Origin: Pyropia yezoensis | Lineage: Eukaryota; Rhodophyta; Bangiophyceae; Bangiales; Bangiaceae | Direction: 5' to 3' | Assembly (NCBI GenBank): GCA_009829735.1 | Contig: CM020619.1 | Location: 29,414,063 to 29,478,062 of the forward strand | DNA length: 64,000 nucleotides | In this document: positions 53,494 through 64,000 of the stretch, one piece after another | Numbering within the stretch: position 1 is the stretch's first letter | How the letters are laid out: each line of letters opens with the position of its first letter | Translations under genes and position numbers: made by a program | The notes under the pieces: generated by a model | What the model was told of the DNA's origin: nothing | What the model saw: the letters and a program-made list of their open reading frames with translations, nothing else | Databases searched by the model: none

Positions 53494-54728
53494 ATGAACA
53501 GTTCACCCATGAACGGCACGGCCAGTTATCCCCTCCGCTCTTACCGGGGGCGCGCCATCGTGCTCGTCATTGCTGCCGCGGGCGCCCTTTTCGTCTGCTT
53601 TGCCGTCGTTTTCCCCCCTTCCCTCTCGTCGCTTCGGTCGGTGCGGCGGTCCGCGGGTGCGGACCCGCGGATAACGGGCACCTCTGGCTCCACCCTCAGC
53701 CCTGAGGCGGCTGCAGTCGCGGCGGTGGGGGGCGTGACGGCCCCCCGTCCCGCCTGGTGCGATGCGCTCGTCGCGTCCCCGCTGCCCGCGGGGGGGGGCG
53801 GGTGCCACCCCTCGTCGGCGGCCAACTGTGGGCCGGGCGTGCCGCCCCGCTTTTATGGCCAGTTTGGGCAGGATGCGTGGCTGTATAGCCAGCACTTTCG
53901 GTTCTTGAAGCGCCCTGGGGTCTTCTTTGACGTGGCGGCCAACGAGGCGTTTGGCATATCGAACACTTATGTCTTTGAGGTATGTTTGGGACCTCCACTG
54001 GGGCTGCGACCGCCGTGCGTGTGCCCATGAGTAAGGTCGGGGGGAGGGGTGAGTAGGATGGCAGAGGATGCTATGCGTTTGTTGGTTTTGTTATGTGGGA
54101 GAGTGCTTGCGGCCTCTGCCACTGCTGCAGCTGTCCGGCTGGCATCATCTGACCGACATGTATGTGCTGCGCGTGGCCCTTCTGATCCCCTTGCCGTGCG
54201 ATTGCTTTGTACCTCTCTTAGGCGTGCCTCGGTTGGAAAGGCATTTGCGTGGAGCCCAACACCCGGTACTTGCGTGCCCTCCACACCCACCGCACCTGCG
54301 AGCTGGTCCCCCTCTGCCTTGCGGAAAAGCCGAAAACTGTGACCTTTATTGACTACCTGGGGTTGAGTGGCATAGCCGAAACGAACAAGAACCTCAACGG
54401 CTCGGCCTCGTGGCAGCGGCCCGTCCGGTCTGCGCCACGCCGTCAAATTGATTGCACGACAGCAACGGAGGTGCTGAGGCGGACGGGGCTGACGCATATA
54501 GACTTTATGTCTTTAGATGTGGAGGGGGCAGAGCTTGCGGTCCTCGAAGGCATTGACTGGAGCCACACGCGGATTGACGTCATTGCACTGGAGGAGGAGA
54601 GCGCCGACGCGGGTGCGTTGGCGTTTCTCGTTGCCCGCGGCTACCGGCCTGTCTACTTTAACCCTGAGCGGAAGGAGGACGTAATCTGCTTCCACCCTGA
54701 CGTCAAGATAGGCGAGCCCTCCCCATAG
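53494..54728 (+). CDS. FkbM-family methyltransferase, type II membrane protein (two exons)
   Basis: Two exons, 53494-53979 and 54222-54728, with an intron starting GTATGT and ending TTAG. Splicing joins NTYVFE to ACLGWKGICVEPN, rebuilding the first FkbM block, and gives 330 aa. A short polar N-terminus and one hydrophobic segment (AIVLVIAAAGALFVCF, about residues 19-34) indicate a membrane-anchored, probably Golgi or ER, luminal enzyme. It then has a GQFGQDAWLY motif, FFDVAANEAFGISNTY as the SAM-binding loop, the post-loop GICVEPN, and later FMSLDVEGAELAVLEGIDW with the second FkbM block. The usual loop is D-x-GAN-x-G; here it is DVAANEAFG, so Gly is replaced by Ala. Likely a sugar O-methyltransferase on glycans; the substrate is unknown. 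Confidence 0.88.
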
Positions 54729-57700
54729 GGGGGGGGGGGTGGCGTGTTAGAAGTCGGGGAGGGGCGGAGCTTTTGGGGGCCTGCACGTCGGCTACGCTGC
54801 GCGGGCTGCCTTCCATGTGGCGACAGGCGCGGGCTCTCTTGCGAAGCTGGTGTGGCCACTTCTAGGGACTTGCGCGGCAGCGTCGCTGCGCAGGCGCTGT
54901 GCCGCTGCCATGCCGGAGGTTGTTTGTGGGGGCACTCCCGCTGCCCGGCGGTGCCGCACGTCAGTCCTGTGTGGCTTCGCACGTCGCGGCCGGCGGAGGA
55001 AGGGGGACGACCTTTTGTCGTGGGCAGGTGGCCACCACGCGCCCCCGCTTAGGCTGTTCAGCGGGTGTGCGTCGTGCGGTTGACAGGGGCGGCTCGGCGG
55101 GGGGCGGTGCGCCTCTTTTGTGGCGCGCACGGATGCCGTAGAGTTGGCGGCGCCTCGCACCGCAGCGTCTGTGGGTTCTGTGCCGCCAACTTTGGTGGTG
55201 GCCGTGCGTGTTGCTTGCGTTAGGGATTTCCCTCTTTGTTGCTTGGGCTTCTGTTTTGCTGCACCAAAGTGGTCCGCGGCAGTCACGGCCCATGTGCATT
55301 AGCGTCGGCCACCGCGGGGGTTATGGCCCTACAAGTGACGCGTGGGCGGGGAACAAGGGAGTGGGAATGAAAAGGGGGGAGGCGACGGACGAGTGCTGTG
55401 AGGTGCCTCCCACCGGGTGGCACGGCCTCAAGCCGAGAGCCGTCGGTGGGGAGCCCTGCCCGCGGATACATAGCGTTCTGGCGCCCGTCCTCAAGCTCCC
55501 CTTGCCGGGGAGTCGGGACCACCTCTGGCCGGTGCATCCTCGAGTCGCAGCGACGCACCGCTCAGGTCATCGCATCGACGATCCCCCCTGCCCACCCCCT
55601 TTCCATTCGGACCCTGCCGCTCGCTACGCAACCGTGACCGATGCCAAGGTGGCCGACCCACGGCCACGCAATGAACCATCGACGTTACGTCGCCGGTGCG
55701 ACCAGTCCAGGGACCGCACCACGAGTGTGGGAGGGAGGGGGTAAGAGGCAGCGTGCCGCCGCCGTGCCGTTTCGTCTTGCGCGATGGAGCGTGCGCGCCC
55801 CACGGCCACGCGTTGCACCGGGCGGGCCGGCACCGCCACGACCTGCACGACGGTGCCGGCTGGCAGGGAAGATGGCGCAACAGCCCGGGGTCCCAGGACC
55901 TGTCCCACGACGGCGGGCGGGGACGGTTGGGAGAGGGAGCAGCTGCCCCGGGAGAGCATGGACGGAGCCGGCCGGCCGCGGCCGCCATTCTTTCCGCGCC
56001 TACCGCCGGTGCCGGGCGCCGTCGCCAACGCCGGTGGCACGCGCGAGGAGGAAGGTGACCGAGAGCCACAGTACAGTACGCACCAATTCCTCCGCAGCCG
56101 CAGGCGCGGGCCGCCGAGGTATTCCTGACAAATCCTGCCAGTCTGACAGCCGTTGGTCAGGTGCACCAATCAGGCGGGCCCGCCTTCCGACTGGGGGCCA
56201 GTCAGCGCCGCCCATGTCCCGCCCCACCCCCCCCCGGCTGACCCTGCCGGCGGGCCCCGCAGCTCTGAACGCTGTCAACGTGGACAGGCGACGCACTGCA
56301 CAGGCAGCCCGCCGACACGCGGGCGCGTAGCCTGACAAAAAGCATGGGAAAACTCTCGCAGGGGGGGGGCTACAGTGGCAGGCATGCAACTACAAACTGC
56401 GAAATCTGGTCGCCAGCCAGACAACACTGGCACCCCCCCCCCCAGCCCTGTTGACAGCCGACACGGCCGATGGAATGGGGCCTGCCCCGCGCGCGTCCCC
56501 TCCACGTCCTGGACAGGCGCGCCTTCGCCTCCCCCCCCTTCCTTCCCCCTTTTTTTCACGCAATAGATGCGTGTAAGGGGTGCTGTGTCCGCGCCGCGTC
56601 ACAGCCGTTGCAGTGTTTGTCTGCAGCCACCCCTGATGAGGCACCCCCGCCGGTCGAGGGTGCGGCATTTGCGGTGACGGCCCGGCGGCCAGCGGTCGCC
56701 TGTCGATTTCCGCCACCCCCCCCCCCCCCCCCCTCACGGTGGTTGCCCCCCCTCCCCACTTTGGTCCCCTTTTGGGAACTCGCCCTCGCGCGCACGCGCA
56801 GCGGGGTCGGGGGACGATTCGGTTGCCCTCAATCTCCCCCCCCCGGGGCCCCCTCCCGCCCCCCCCCCCCCCCCCCCCCCCCCACGCCCTCGCTTTTGCA
56901 TGATGCCGCCGCCCCCCCCCCACCCACAACAGCCCCTCTCTGCAAGCACGGCCTCCTGGCCGTCCTGCCGTCCGCTCCTCCCACGCCTCTTTTGCTGGGG
57001 GGTAATCCGGGTGTCGCGTCGTCCGACGGTGGCCGGCGGTGGCCCCCGCCGCACAGAGGGTGCGGTGGGCAAAGGAGCACGCTGGCCAACCTCGTGCGGT
57101 GGCAACACTCAGGACCGGTGCGGCACCCGTCACCCCCCTCCCTTGCCCACCACCCCCCCACCACACCCCCCCCCCCCTCCACACCCCCCCCCCCCACCTG
57201 ACGGGGGCTGTCTCGCGTCGCGCGACAGCACGCCCCCCCCCCAAAAAACTGGGCGCCGCCGCCGCGCCTGGGGTCCTTCAGTGAGGGGCCCGCCCCAGTG
57301 GGGGGCCCGTCCCACCAGGCCACAAAGGCCACCACCGTCCACCCCACCACAGCACACTCCATCCAGACACCCCCTCAGCGCGGTGCCGGGCTCCTTTCGT
57401 GTCCCCCTTTTTGCAAACAGGGGTCCGCCTGGCGGCCGTTTCTTTTTCTTCCTGTCTCCACTGCGCTGGCGGGGAGTGTCCCCCCCGCCCCTGTGCCCTG
57501 CGTGTCCTGATTTGGGGAGCGCGCCCTCTGCGGAGGCGCTGCGGCATTCGTCGCCGCGGCTGTGGGGGCGCCCGCGCGCCCGGTGGCAGAGGGCGGTGAA
57601 ATGGCGAGACGAGCCGCCGTGGCGGCCGTGTGGGGTGGCAGACGTCCGCTGGCCCGGTCGCCCCGCCCGCCCCCCCGCCCCGCCCCGCGTCGCCCACTCA

Positions 57701-59889
57701 CGCAGCCGGCCGTGGCTGGCGGGGAGGGGCTGGCCAGGGGGGGGCCGACGCCGACGCGCGGCAAACGCGGGGAATGAACGGCCAGGGGGGGCTGGAGTAC
57801 ATAGTGGCTGGGAAACTGGTCGTTGGCGACGGGCGCGCCCCCGTTCCCCCTCCCACCCGCCGCCTCCGTCGGCCACAGCACGCCCCCCCCCCCACTTGGC
57901 ACCGCCGCGCAGCCAGGGGCGCCTCGTGGTGGTTGGCAGGGCGTGTCTGCTTTTTTCTTTGTTCGCCGCCGCCGTAGTAGTTGTTGGGTCCACTCCCCCC
58001 CCCCCCCTACACCGGCGCGCGCAGCGTGGACGCCACGCCCCGCCCCCGACGGCACGACGACCCTGTGTGTGTGCGCAGGGGCGAATGGAGGGGGGCCGCC
58101 CGTGGACCGGCCGCCCAGCCTCCGCCGCGCACGCCCCCGCCCTCTTGTCGCTTGCGGGGGGGGGGACATGCGAGGCAGGGGGAGCAGCTGCGGCCGCGGC
58201 CCCCCAGCGTCGGCGTCAGGCGCCGGGACGGGCACCTTGTCAAGGGCCCTCTCGGGCGGGGCCCGCCCGCCCCGTCCGCTCCTGGGCGGGGGGGCGGGAG
58301 CGGGGCGGGGCAGGGCGCCACTTCGGTGGGGGAGGTTCGCTGGATCTTTGGGGGGGGGGGCGCGGCGGGGGGTGCGGCTGACCCCCCCGTAGACCGGGGG
58401 GGGGGGGGGGGGGGGCCGCCCCGGGTGCCTGGCCGTCCTCCGCCCCCCCCCCCCCTCCCCACCACTCTGCTCTCTTACAATCACAAGCGGGTGGGCTCGC
58501 GTTGGAGGGGTGGCTCGGGGGGGCAGGGGGGGTCAGGGGCCAGCCAGCCCACTTGTGGCTGGGGTGCCGGCAGGCCGGCCGGGGGGGTGGTACCTCGGCA
58601 GGCGGTCTGCCTCGCGCGTGCGCGCGCGCCGCGCAGGCGGGAGCGGCAGCGGGCAGCAGCAGCAGGGAATAGGGAAGGGGGGAGTGGGGGATTGGGACGG
58701 TCTGGTCTGGCGTGCGCCCGCGTGCCGCGCGTGCACACGGGCGGGCGGGCGTGCCCGCGTGCCAGGAAGACGGGGGGGGGCTTGGCGGGGGGGGGGGGGG
58801 GGGGGGGGCGGGGGCGGCCGCCCTCTGGGGGGGGGGGGGAAAGGAGTGGGGGGGGGAGCGCCCCCCGGCCCCCCCCCCCCCCCCCCCCCTGGTGGCTTTG
58901 CCGTTGCGTGCCCTCCCTCCCTCCCGCCCCGCCCTCCCCAGCCGCGTTCACGCGCGGCACCACCTGCGGCGTATTTTTTCTTTTTGCTTGCGCCCCGCCC
59001 CCCGCCCCGCCCCCCGCCCGACCACCACCCGCGGGGTGCCGCGCGCCGACGGGGGAGCGCGGCGGGGGAGGAGGGCTGCGCGTGTTGGTGGCGGCGTGGG
59101 GGGGGAAGGAGGGGGGGGGGGGGGGGGGGGGGTGACCGCCCGCCGTGCCGTGCCGTGCCGTGCCGTGCCGGCAGCCGACGGGCCTACCGCATGCGCAGGG
59201 GAGGGAGAGGGGTGGGGAGAGGGAGAGGGGTAGGGGTAGGGGAGGGGGGCGGCGGCGGACCGCCGACGCCGCCGCCGCCGCCGCCGCGGCGGCGCCAGCC
59301 ACAGTGCCGCTGACGCCGTCAATGCGCCGCCACTGCTGTCCCGACAGGGGGGGTGGTGGCATAAGGGCGCTCCCCCCAGCCGCCCTCCCCTCCTCCCCCC
59401 CCCCACCTCCTCCTCCTCCCACCCCTCCACCCCCCCCACCACAGCTCTGCCAGTGACGTACGATCCTACGTGGGGTGTCAGGGGGCGGCGCAGCCCCCCC
59501 CCCCCCCCCCCCCCTCCCCCCCCTCCCTCCACACCCCCCATCCCGCGCCGCTGTTTGGTGTCGTACCGCCGCGTGTCACAGCCGACGCGTAGGGGGGAGG
59601 GTGGTGTGCAGGCACGGACGCACCTGCTGCACGACGTGGGGGAGTGCCGCTGGGGGGGCGCGGCCGCCGTCAGCACCGCCCCACCCGCCGCGTTTTCTTT
59701 CTCATAGGCACCGCCAGTTGCATCGGGGCGTGAGCCCCGCAGCACCCTTCCTCAACCCTCTCTGTCCTTCCCCCCCCCCTTGTATGTGTGGCCGGTGGCG
59801 CTGCCAGCCACCTTCCCAACAACCAACAAATACCACCACTACCACAGGCCGCTACCGCCACCGTCGGCGGCGGCACCGCCGCGGCCGCC
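54729..59889. other. Intergenic, 5.2 kb, low-complexity, no confident gene
   Basis: Very GC-rich with many homopolymer runs, for example a C-run at 56859-56883, C-runs in 57160-57200 and G-runs in 58785-58810. Long overlapping open frames on both strands have no conserved motif. At 59692-59707 TTTTCTTTCTCATAG looks like a 3' splice acceptor, so an unseen 5' exon of the zinc-finger gene may lie in this region. Confidence 0.5.
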
Positions 59890-61583
59890 ATGGACGGGGG
59901 ATGGTGGCGGCGGGACGGCGCGTCACGGCGGGTCGACTGGGCCCGCGGCGGCGGCGGCAGCGGCGGCGGTAGCGGCGTTGGCGTCGGCGGCAGCGGCGGC
60001 GGTGGCGGCGGCAGTGGTGGCGGCGGCGGTGACGATGATGGCGACGACGATGGCGGCAGTGGGGGCAGAGGGGGCGGCTGGCCGCGGCCACCCCCACCCC
60101 CACCCCCCCCACGGTCGGGGGCGGCGGCGGCAGCGGCGGCGGTCGCGACCGCCGCCCTCCCGCCGCAGCGCGGGCCCTACGGCCTCCCCCCCCTGCGCCC
60201 TCCCCCGCTCCTGGCGCCCCCCCCCCCCGGGCGGCATCCCTGGGATGACCGGCCGCCCCCCGGCTCGTGGCCGCCGCCGCCGCCGTCGGTGCGGGAGCGG
60301 CCCGCCGCCGCCGCCGCCGCCCCGGCAGCCGCCGCCGCGGCGGCCAGCCGGCTGGGCGCCGTCGACCACCCTCCCCCCTTACCGGCGGCGGCGGCCGCCG
60401 CTTTTTCCACCTCCCCCGCCGCTGACGCCCAGCTGCCGCGGCTGCACCACCCCCCGCGGACGGTGTCGCTGCCCGCTCTCTATGGCGGCGGCCATTCCCC
60501 GGCGTTGTACGCCCGCGGTGAACGTGGAGACGACAGCGGCGTGGCGGGGGTGGGGTCCGCCTCCCCGTGGGGGGGGGCTCTGGGTGGTGGCGGCCTGGGG
60601 GGTGACAGCGGCTTTGGCGGCGGCGGCTTTGGCGGCGGCGGCGGTGGTGGTGGCGGCGGCCGTGGTGGCGGCAGTGGCGGTGGTGGCGGTGGCGGCGGCG
60701 GCAGCGGTGGGAGCGGCGGGGGCGGCGGCGACAGCGGCCTGCACCTGCCGCCCGTGCGGCCAATTGCGCCGGCCAAGCGGTTTGTGTGTGACGAGCCAAC
60801 GTGCCGCCGCGCGTTTTCAAAAAAGGTACGTGCGCGCGCCCCGCGGGGAGAGGGTGGGAAACTCAGCGCCGGCGGGGGGGGGGTCGGGGGGAGGGTTCTA
60901 GAGGAGGGGGCGGCGCGTCAGAGGAAGGAGACGGAGGCCACTCGAGGAGCAGGGAGCACCAGCGTGTGGGCGGGGTGCAGCGGGCGCGCCTGCTCTTGCA
61001 CACTACAGCCCAGCCGGCTACCCGCCGCGGTGTGCAGTGGGGAGCGTGAGACCACTGAACTGACTCCCAACGGAACCACCCCCCTGACTAGGTAGGGGGT
61101 ACCCCCACGGGCACCTGCTCCATTGGATGATGCTCCCCTGCCCTCGCCCCTAACCTTCCCGCCCCCTCCTCCCCCCCACCTACCACCACCACCCCCCCCC
61201 CACAGTGGAATCTGACCGCCCACCGCCGCATCCACAGCGGCTACAAGCCGTTTGTGTGCGACTGCTGCGACGAGAGCTTCCGGTGGCTCAGCAGCCTCAA
61301 GGCCCACACCCGCCGCGGCTGCCGCGTGCGGGGGGCGTCGCCCGACGTGGCCGCCGCCGCCGCCGCCGCTGCCACGGCGGCGGCCAGGGAGGGCATGGCG
61401 GGCGCGCGGGGGGGGTGGCCCGCCGGGGCCACGGCGGTGCCCCTACAGCCCCCGTGGTGGGGTGCCGGCGGGCGCGATGCGAGCGGCGGTGGCGGCGGGC
61501 CCGCCACTGCCGCCGCCGACGCTGCCTTGCCGCCGTGGGGGGCGACCCGGCGGGGGCCGTGGCCACCCCCCCCCCCGCCGCCA

Positions 61584-61617
<34 letters not shown>

Positions 61618-61899
61618 GGGCACCACACCGATTTGGGGGGGGCCTACTACCCCCCGCCCCCCCCCCGCTGCCACGCGAGGACAGCGCCTCGTCCGTGGTG
61701 ACCCGCGCGCCGCCGCCAGTGGTGGGGGTGGGGAGCCCCTGGGGGGCGACGGCCGCGTCGTCCGCCCCCGCCGGCAGCGGCGGCGGGATGGGACCGCGCG
61801 CAGTGCCGGCGGGGGCGGCGACGGGGGGGGACGGCCGGTGGCCGGTGCCGTGGCCGCCCGCCGCCCCCCCCCACCGGGGGGCGCCGCCCCCTGGCGACC

Positions 61900-61935
<36 letters not shown>

Positions 61936-62522
61936 CCCACGACCCGTCGTGGCCGCCGCCGCTGCCGCCGCTGCGGCTGCCGCCGCCGCGGCCCCTCCAA
62001 CAGCCGCTGCTGCGGCTGCCGCTGCGGCTGCCGCTGCCGCCGCGAGGCCTGGGCGGTGCCGCCTCGCCGTGGGCGGCCCCGCCGCCGCTGCTCGGCGGTG
62101 GTGGTGGCAGTGGTGGTGGTGGTGGGGGGGGTGGTGGTGGGACCCTCGCGCCGCTAGGGGAAACCGCCGTTGGCGGTGGCGGCGGCGGCGGCGGGATGGT
62201 GCCCACCCTCAGCCCGTGGGGCCTTGGCGGCAGTGCGGGGGGGGGAGGTGGCGCCGGGGGGGAGGGCGCAGCCGCGTCGCCGCGCGCCGGCGGGGGCGCC
62301 CCGCTGTCGCCGCCCCCGCCGCCCCCGACGGGCGTGCGGGATGTGTGCTACGACGCCCTCCGCTCCATGCGCCGCCGTGGTGGTGGAGAGGCTGGCGGGG
62401 GGGGGGAGGGGGGGGACGGCACCGCCTCCACCGCCGCCGCCACCGCCACCGCCATCACCGCCGCTGCCAGCCACCGGCCGCCGCCGTTGTTGCGACCGCC
62501 GCCTCCGCCGCTGCCGTCGGCG

Positions 62523-62569
<47 letters not shown>

Positions 62570-62726
62570 GCCGTTGCGGTCGCCGCCACCGACGGCGGTG
62601 TCAATGGCGGTGATGACGGCAGCAGCTGGGGCGGCATCGGCGGCGGCGGGAACGGGGTCGGGGGCAGGGACCGCCCCGCGGGTGGGGAGCACCGCGGGGG
62701 TGTCGCCCTCCACGTCGACGGAGTAA
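59890..62726 (+). CDS. C2H2 zinc-finger protein (at least two exons)
   Basis: Exons 59890-60825 and 61206-62726, with an intron starting GTACGT and ending CCCACAG. Spliced length is 818 aa from an ATG in a strong context (GCCGCCATGG). The intron interrupts the first finger, and splicing restores C-x4-C-x12-H-x3-H. A standard HSGYKPF linker follows, then a second finger C-x2-C-x12-H-x4-C of the C2HC kind. The tandem pair suggests sequence-specific DNA binding in the nucleus. The regions before and after are low-complexity: Gly/Pro-rich before, and Pro-, Ala- and Gly-runs after, with a short VRDVCYDALRSMRR island at about 62336-62380. Possible splice acceptors upstream (59692-59707, 59836-59847) mean further 5' exons cannot be ruled out. 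Confidence 0.85.
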
Positions 62727-64000
62727 GTGTGGGTGATAGGGGGGGGGGGCAGACAGGGCCACCAACGGGAAGGGAAAGATGGGGAGGGAAGGGTTGGGGG
62801 AGGAAGAGGGGGCTGTTGAGGGAGGGAGTGGGGGAGCGGAGGGTGAGGGTGAGGGACGGTCGCCCTGTGCGCCCTCTGCCGCGTCGGACTTTCGATGACG
62901 CCGACGGCGGGTGGGAAGGGGGCCGGCGGACGCGGTGGGGGGGCGGGCGGCGCTCGTGGTGGGGACCCCTTGCCCCCGCGTGGGGGGGTCTGTGGATATA
63001 TTATGGGGCGCGACTCGAGAGAAGTGAGTGGATGGCGAGTGTCGACGGGCGTTCCCCGCGCGGCAGCGGTGGAGGTGGGGGAAGGACAAGAGTGGCTTCC
63101 GCAGGCCCTTTCCACATGGACCATGTTGCTCTTCCACACGCGGAGGTGGGGGGCGAGCGTGCCCTTGTTGTGGAAACGTAGTTCGAGGACCCGGACCCGG
63201 ACCTCAGTTCATGCCCACTCTCCGCACCACCATGACCTGAACCTCCTCCTCGTCACCACGCGCTGTGCGTCCACAGCGGGCTCTGACTATCGACCGGAAC
63301 CCATGATGCGCACAAAAAAAACCCACCAAAAACATAGGTGCAAAACCTGGGCCGAAACAACGTCGACGCCCTGGGAGGGCCACCCATCGTTCCAGGCCAC
63401 CCGCCACCACGCAAAGGCGTTTGAGCTGGACCATGGATGCGTACAGTACTGCCCAGAGGGGGGGGGTGCGCCGTCGCCTGACGGCGCGCCGCCGATCAGT
63501 GGCGGGCGGGGGACCACCGCCCCGCGCCGCCGCCGCCGCCCCCACCGCCGAAAATCACAAGCGGCGGCGCACGCAGAGTCCCTCGTGCGCGGGGGACCGC
63601 GCGCCCCGGCGGCATCCAGACGGGCCACGGAGGCGGGCGCCGCCGCGCCGCGGCGGCCCCCACCACCCACCCAGCCGTGTATACGTGACTGCCCGCCGCC
63701 ACCGCTGCCGGCCGCCATCTGCCATCCCCCGCCGCCACCCGCGGGCGTGGCCCGGCTGCCATCCCCCGGCACTCGCGGGCGGGGCCCGCCTGGTGTCCGC
63801 CGCCACCTGCACGGGCGAGGCATGGCACCCCCTCCGCCCCCCTTCCCCCCCCCCACACGCCACTGCGTCTTCCTTTCTTTTTTCGACGCCTACGTCGCAA
63901 CCGCACGGGCTTCCAGGTGCGCCCACCGCGCGACGGCGTAAGTATCCATGGATAGATGGGCTGGTTGCCGAGGCCGGGTGGATCCCCGCCGGAGGGAATG
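62727..64000. other. Intergenic or unidentified, 1.3 kb to window end
   Basis: Purine-rich first (62730-62900), with GATATATTATGGGG at 62994-63007 as an isolated AT-rich patch. Open frames are present but none has a recognisable motif. Confidence 0.45.

Noticed and set aside
1..64000. CRISPR arrays, bacterial operons, ribosome-binding sites, rRNA genes
   Set aside because: No regularly spaced repeats or rRNA motifs were seen; gene content and introns show eukaryotic nuclear DNA.

Overview
The window looks like nuclear DNA of a GC-rich eukaryote. Its host genes encode MCM3, a cofactor-independent phosphoglycerate mutase, a CCT/TRiC chaperonin subunit, a bZIP protein, a C2H2 zinc-finger protein and a membrane-anchored FkbM methyltransferase. 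Three of them need one GT-AG intron to read correctly. Very high GC, Gly/Ala/Pro-rich inserts in conserved proteins and few short introns fit a bangiophyte red alga (Porphyra/Pyropia type). That assignment is inference only.

Left half (1-30 kb): a stack of mobile elements. A hAT-like transposase fragment (29.4-30.0 kb) was hit by Ty3/gypsy element C on the minus strand (5' LTR 28890-29359, gag, and a pol now split in two). Element B (minus strand, 4974-26474, TSD AGTAC) inserted into the protease region of C. A near-identical sister, element A (plus strand, 6034-16779, TSD GTGCT), inserted into B in opposite orientation. A fourth element, D (1 to about 2739), appears to have truncated pol of C after its RNase H region. 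A is 10,746 bp, and B is about 10,750 bp once A is removed. Each has 363-bp LTRs, a primer-binding site, gag with a CCHC knuckle, and pol with protease, RT, RNase H, D,D35E integrase and chromodomain, so both are chromoviruses.

The feature that stands out is a third gene, ORF3 (789 codons), between pol and the 3' LTR and encoded on the opposite strand. It is open in A and was open in B before A split it. A strongly diverged relative is in D. Its function is unknown. Pol is in the -1 frame relative to gag, and a correctly phased G GGA AAC heptamer sits two codons before the gag stop in A and B and just before it in the diverged element C.

Right half (30-64 kb), in order: MCM3 (minus), a putative secreted Arg/Gly-rich protein (minus), phosphoglycerate mutase (plus), about 6.4 kb of low-complexity DNA with long G/C runs, a bZIP factor (plus), CCT4 (plus), FkbM methyltransferase (plus), about 5 kb of low-complexity DNA, and a zinc-finger gene (plus). 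These host genes have no obvious shared pathway. All statements come from reading the sequence; no database search was run.
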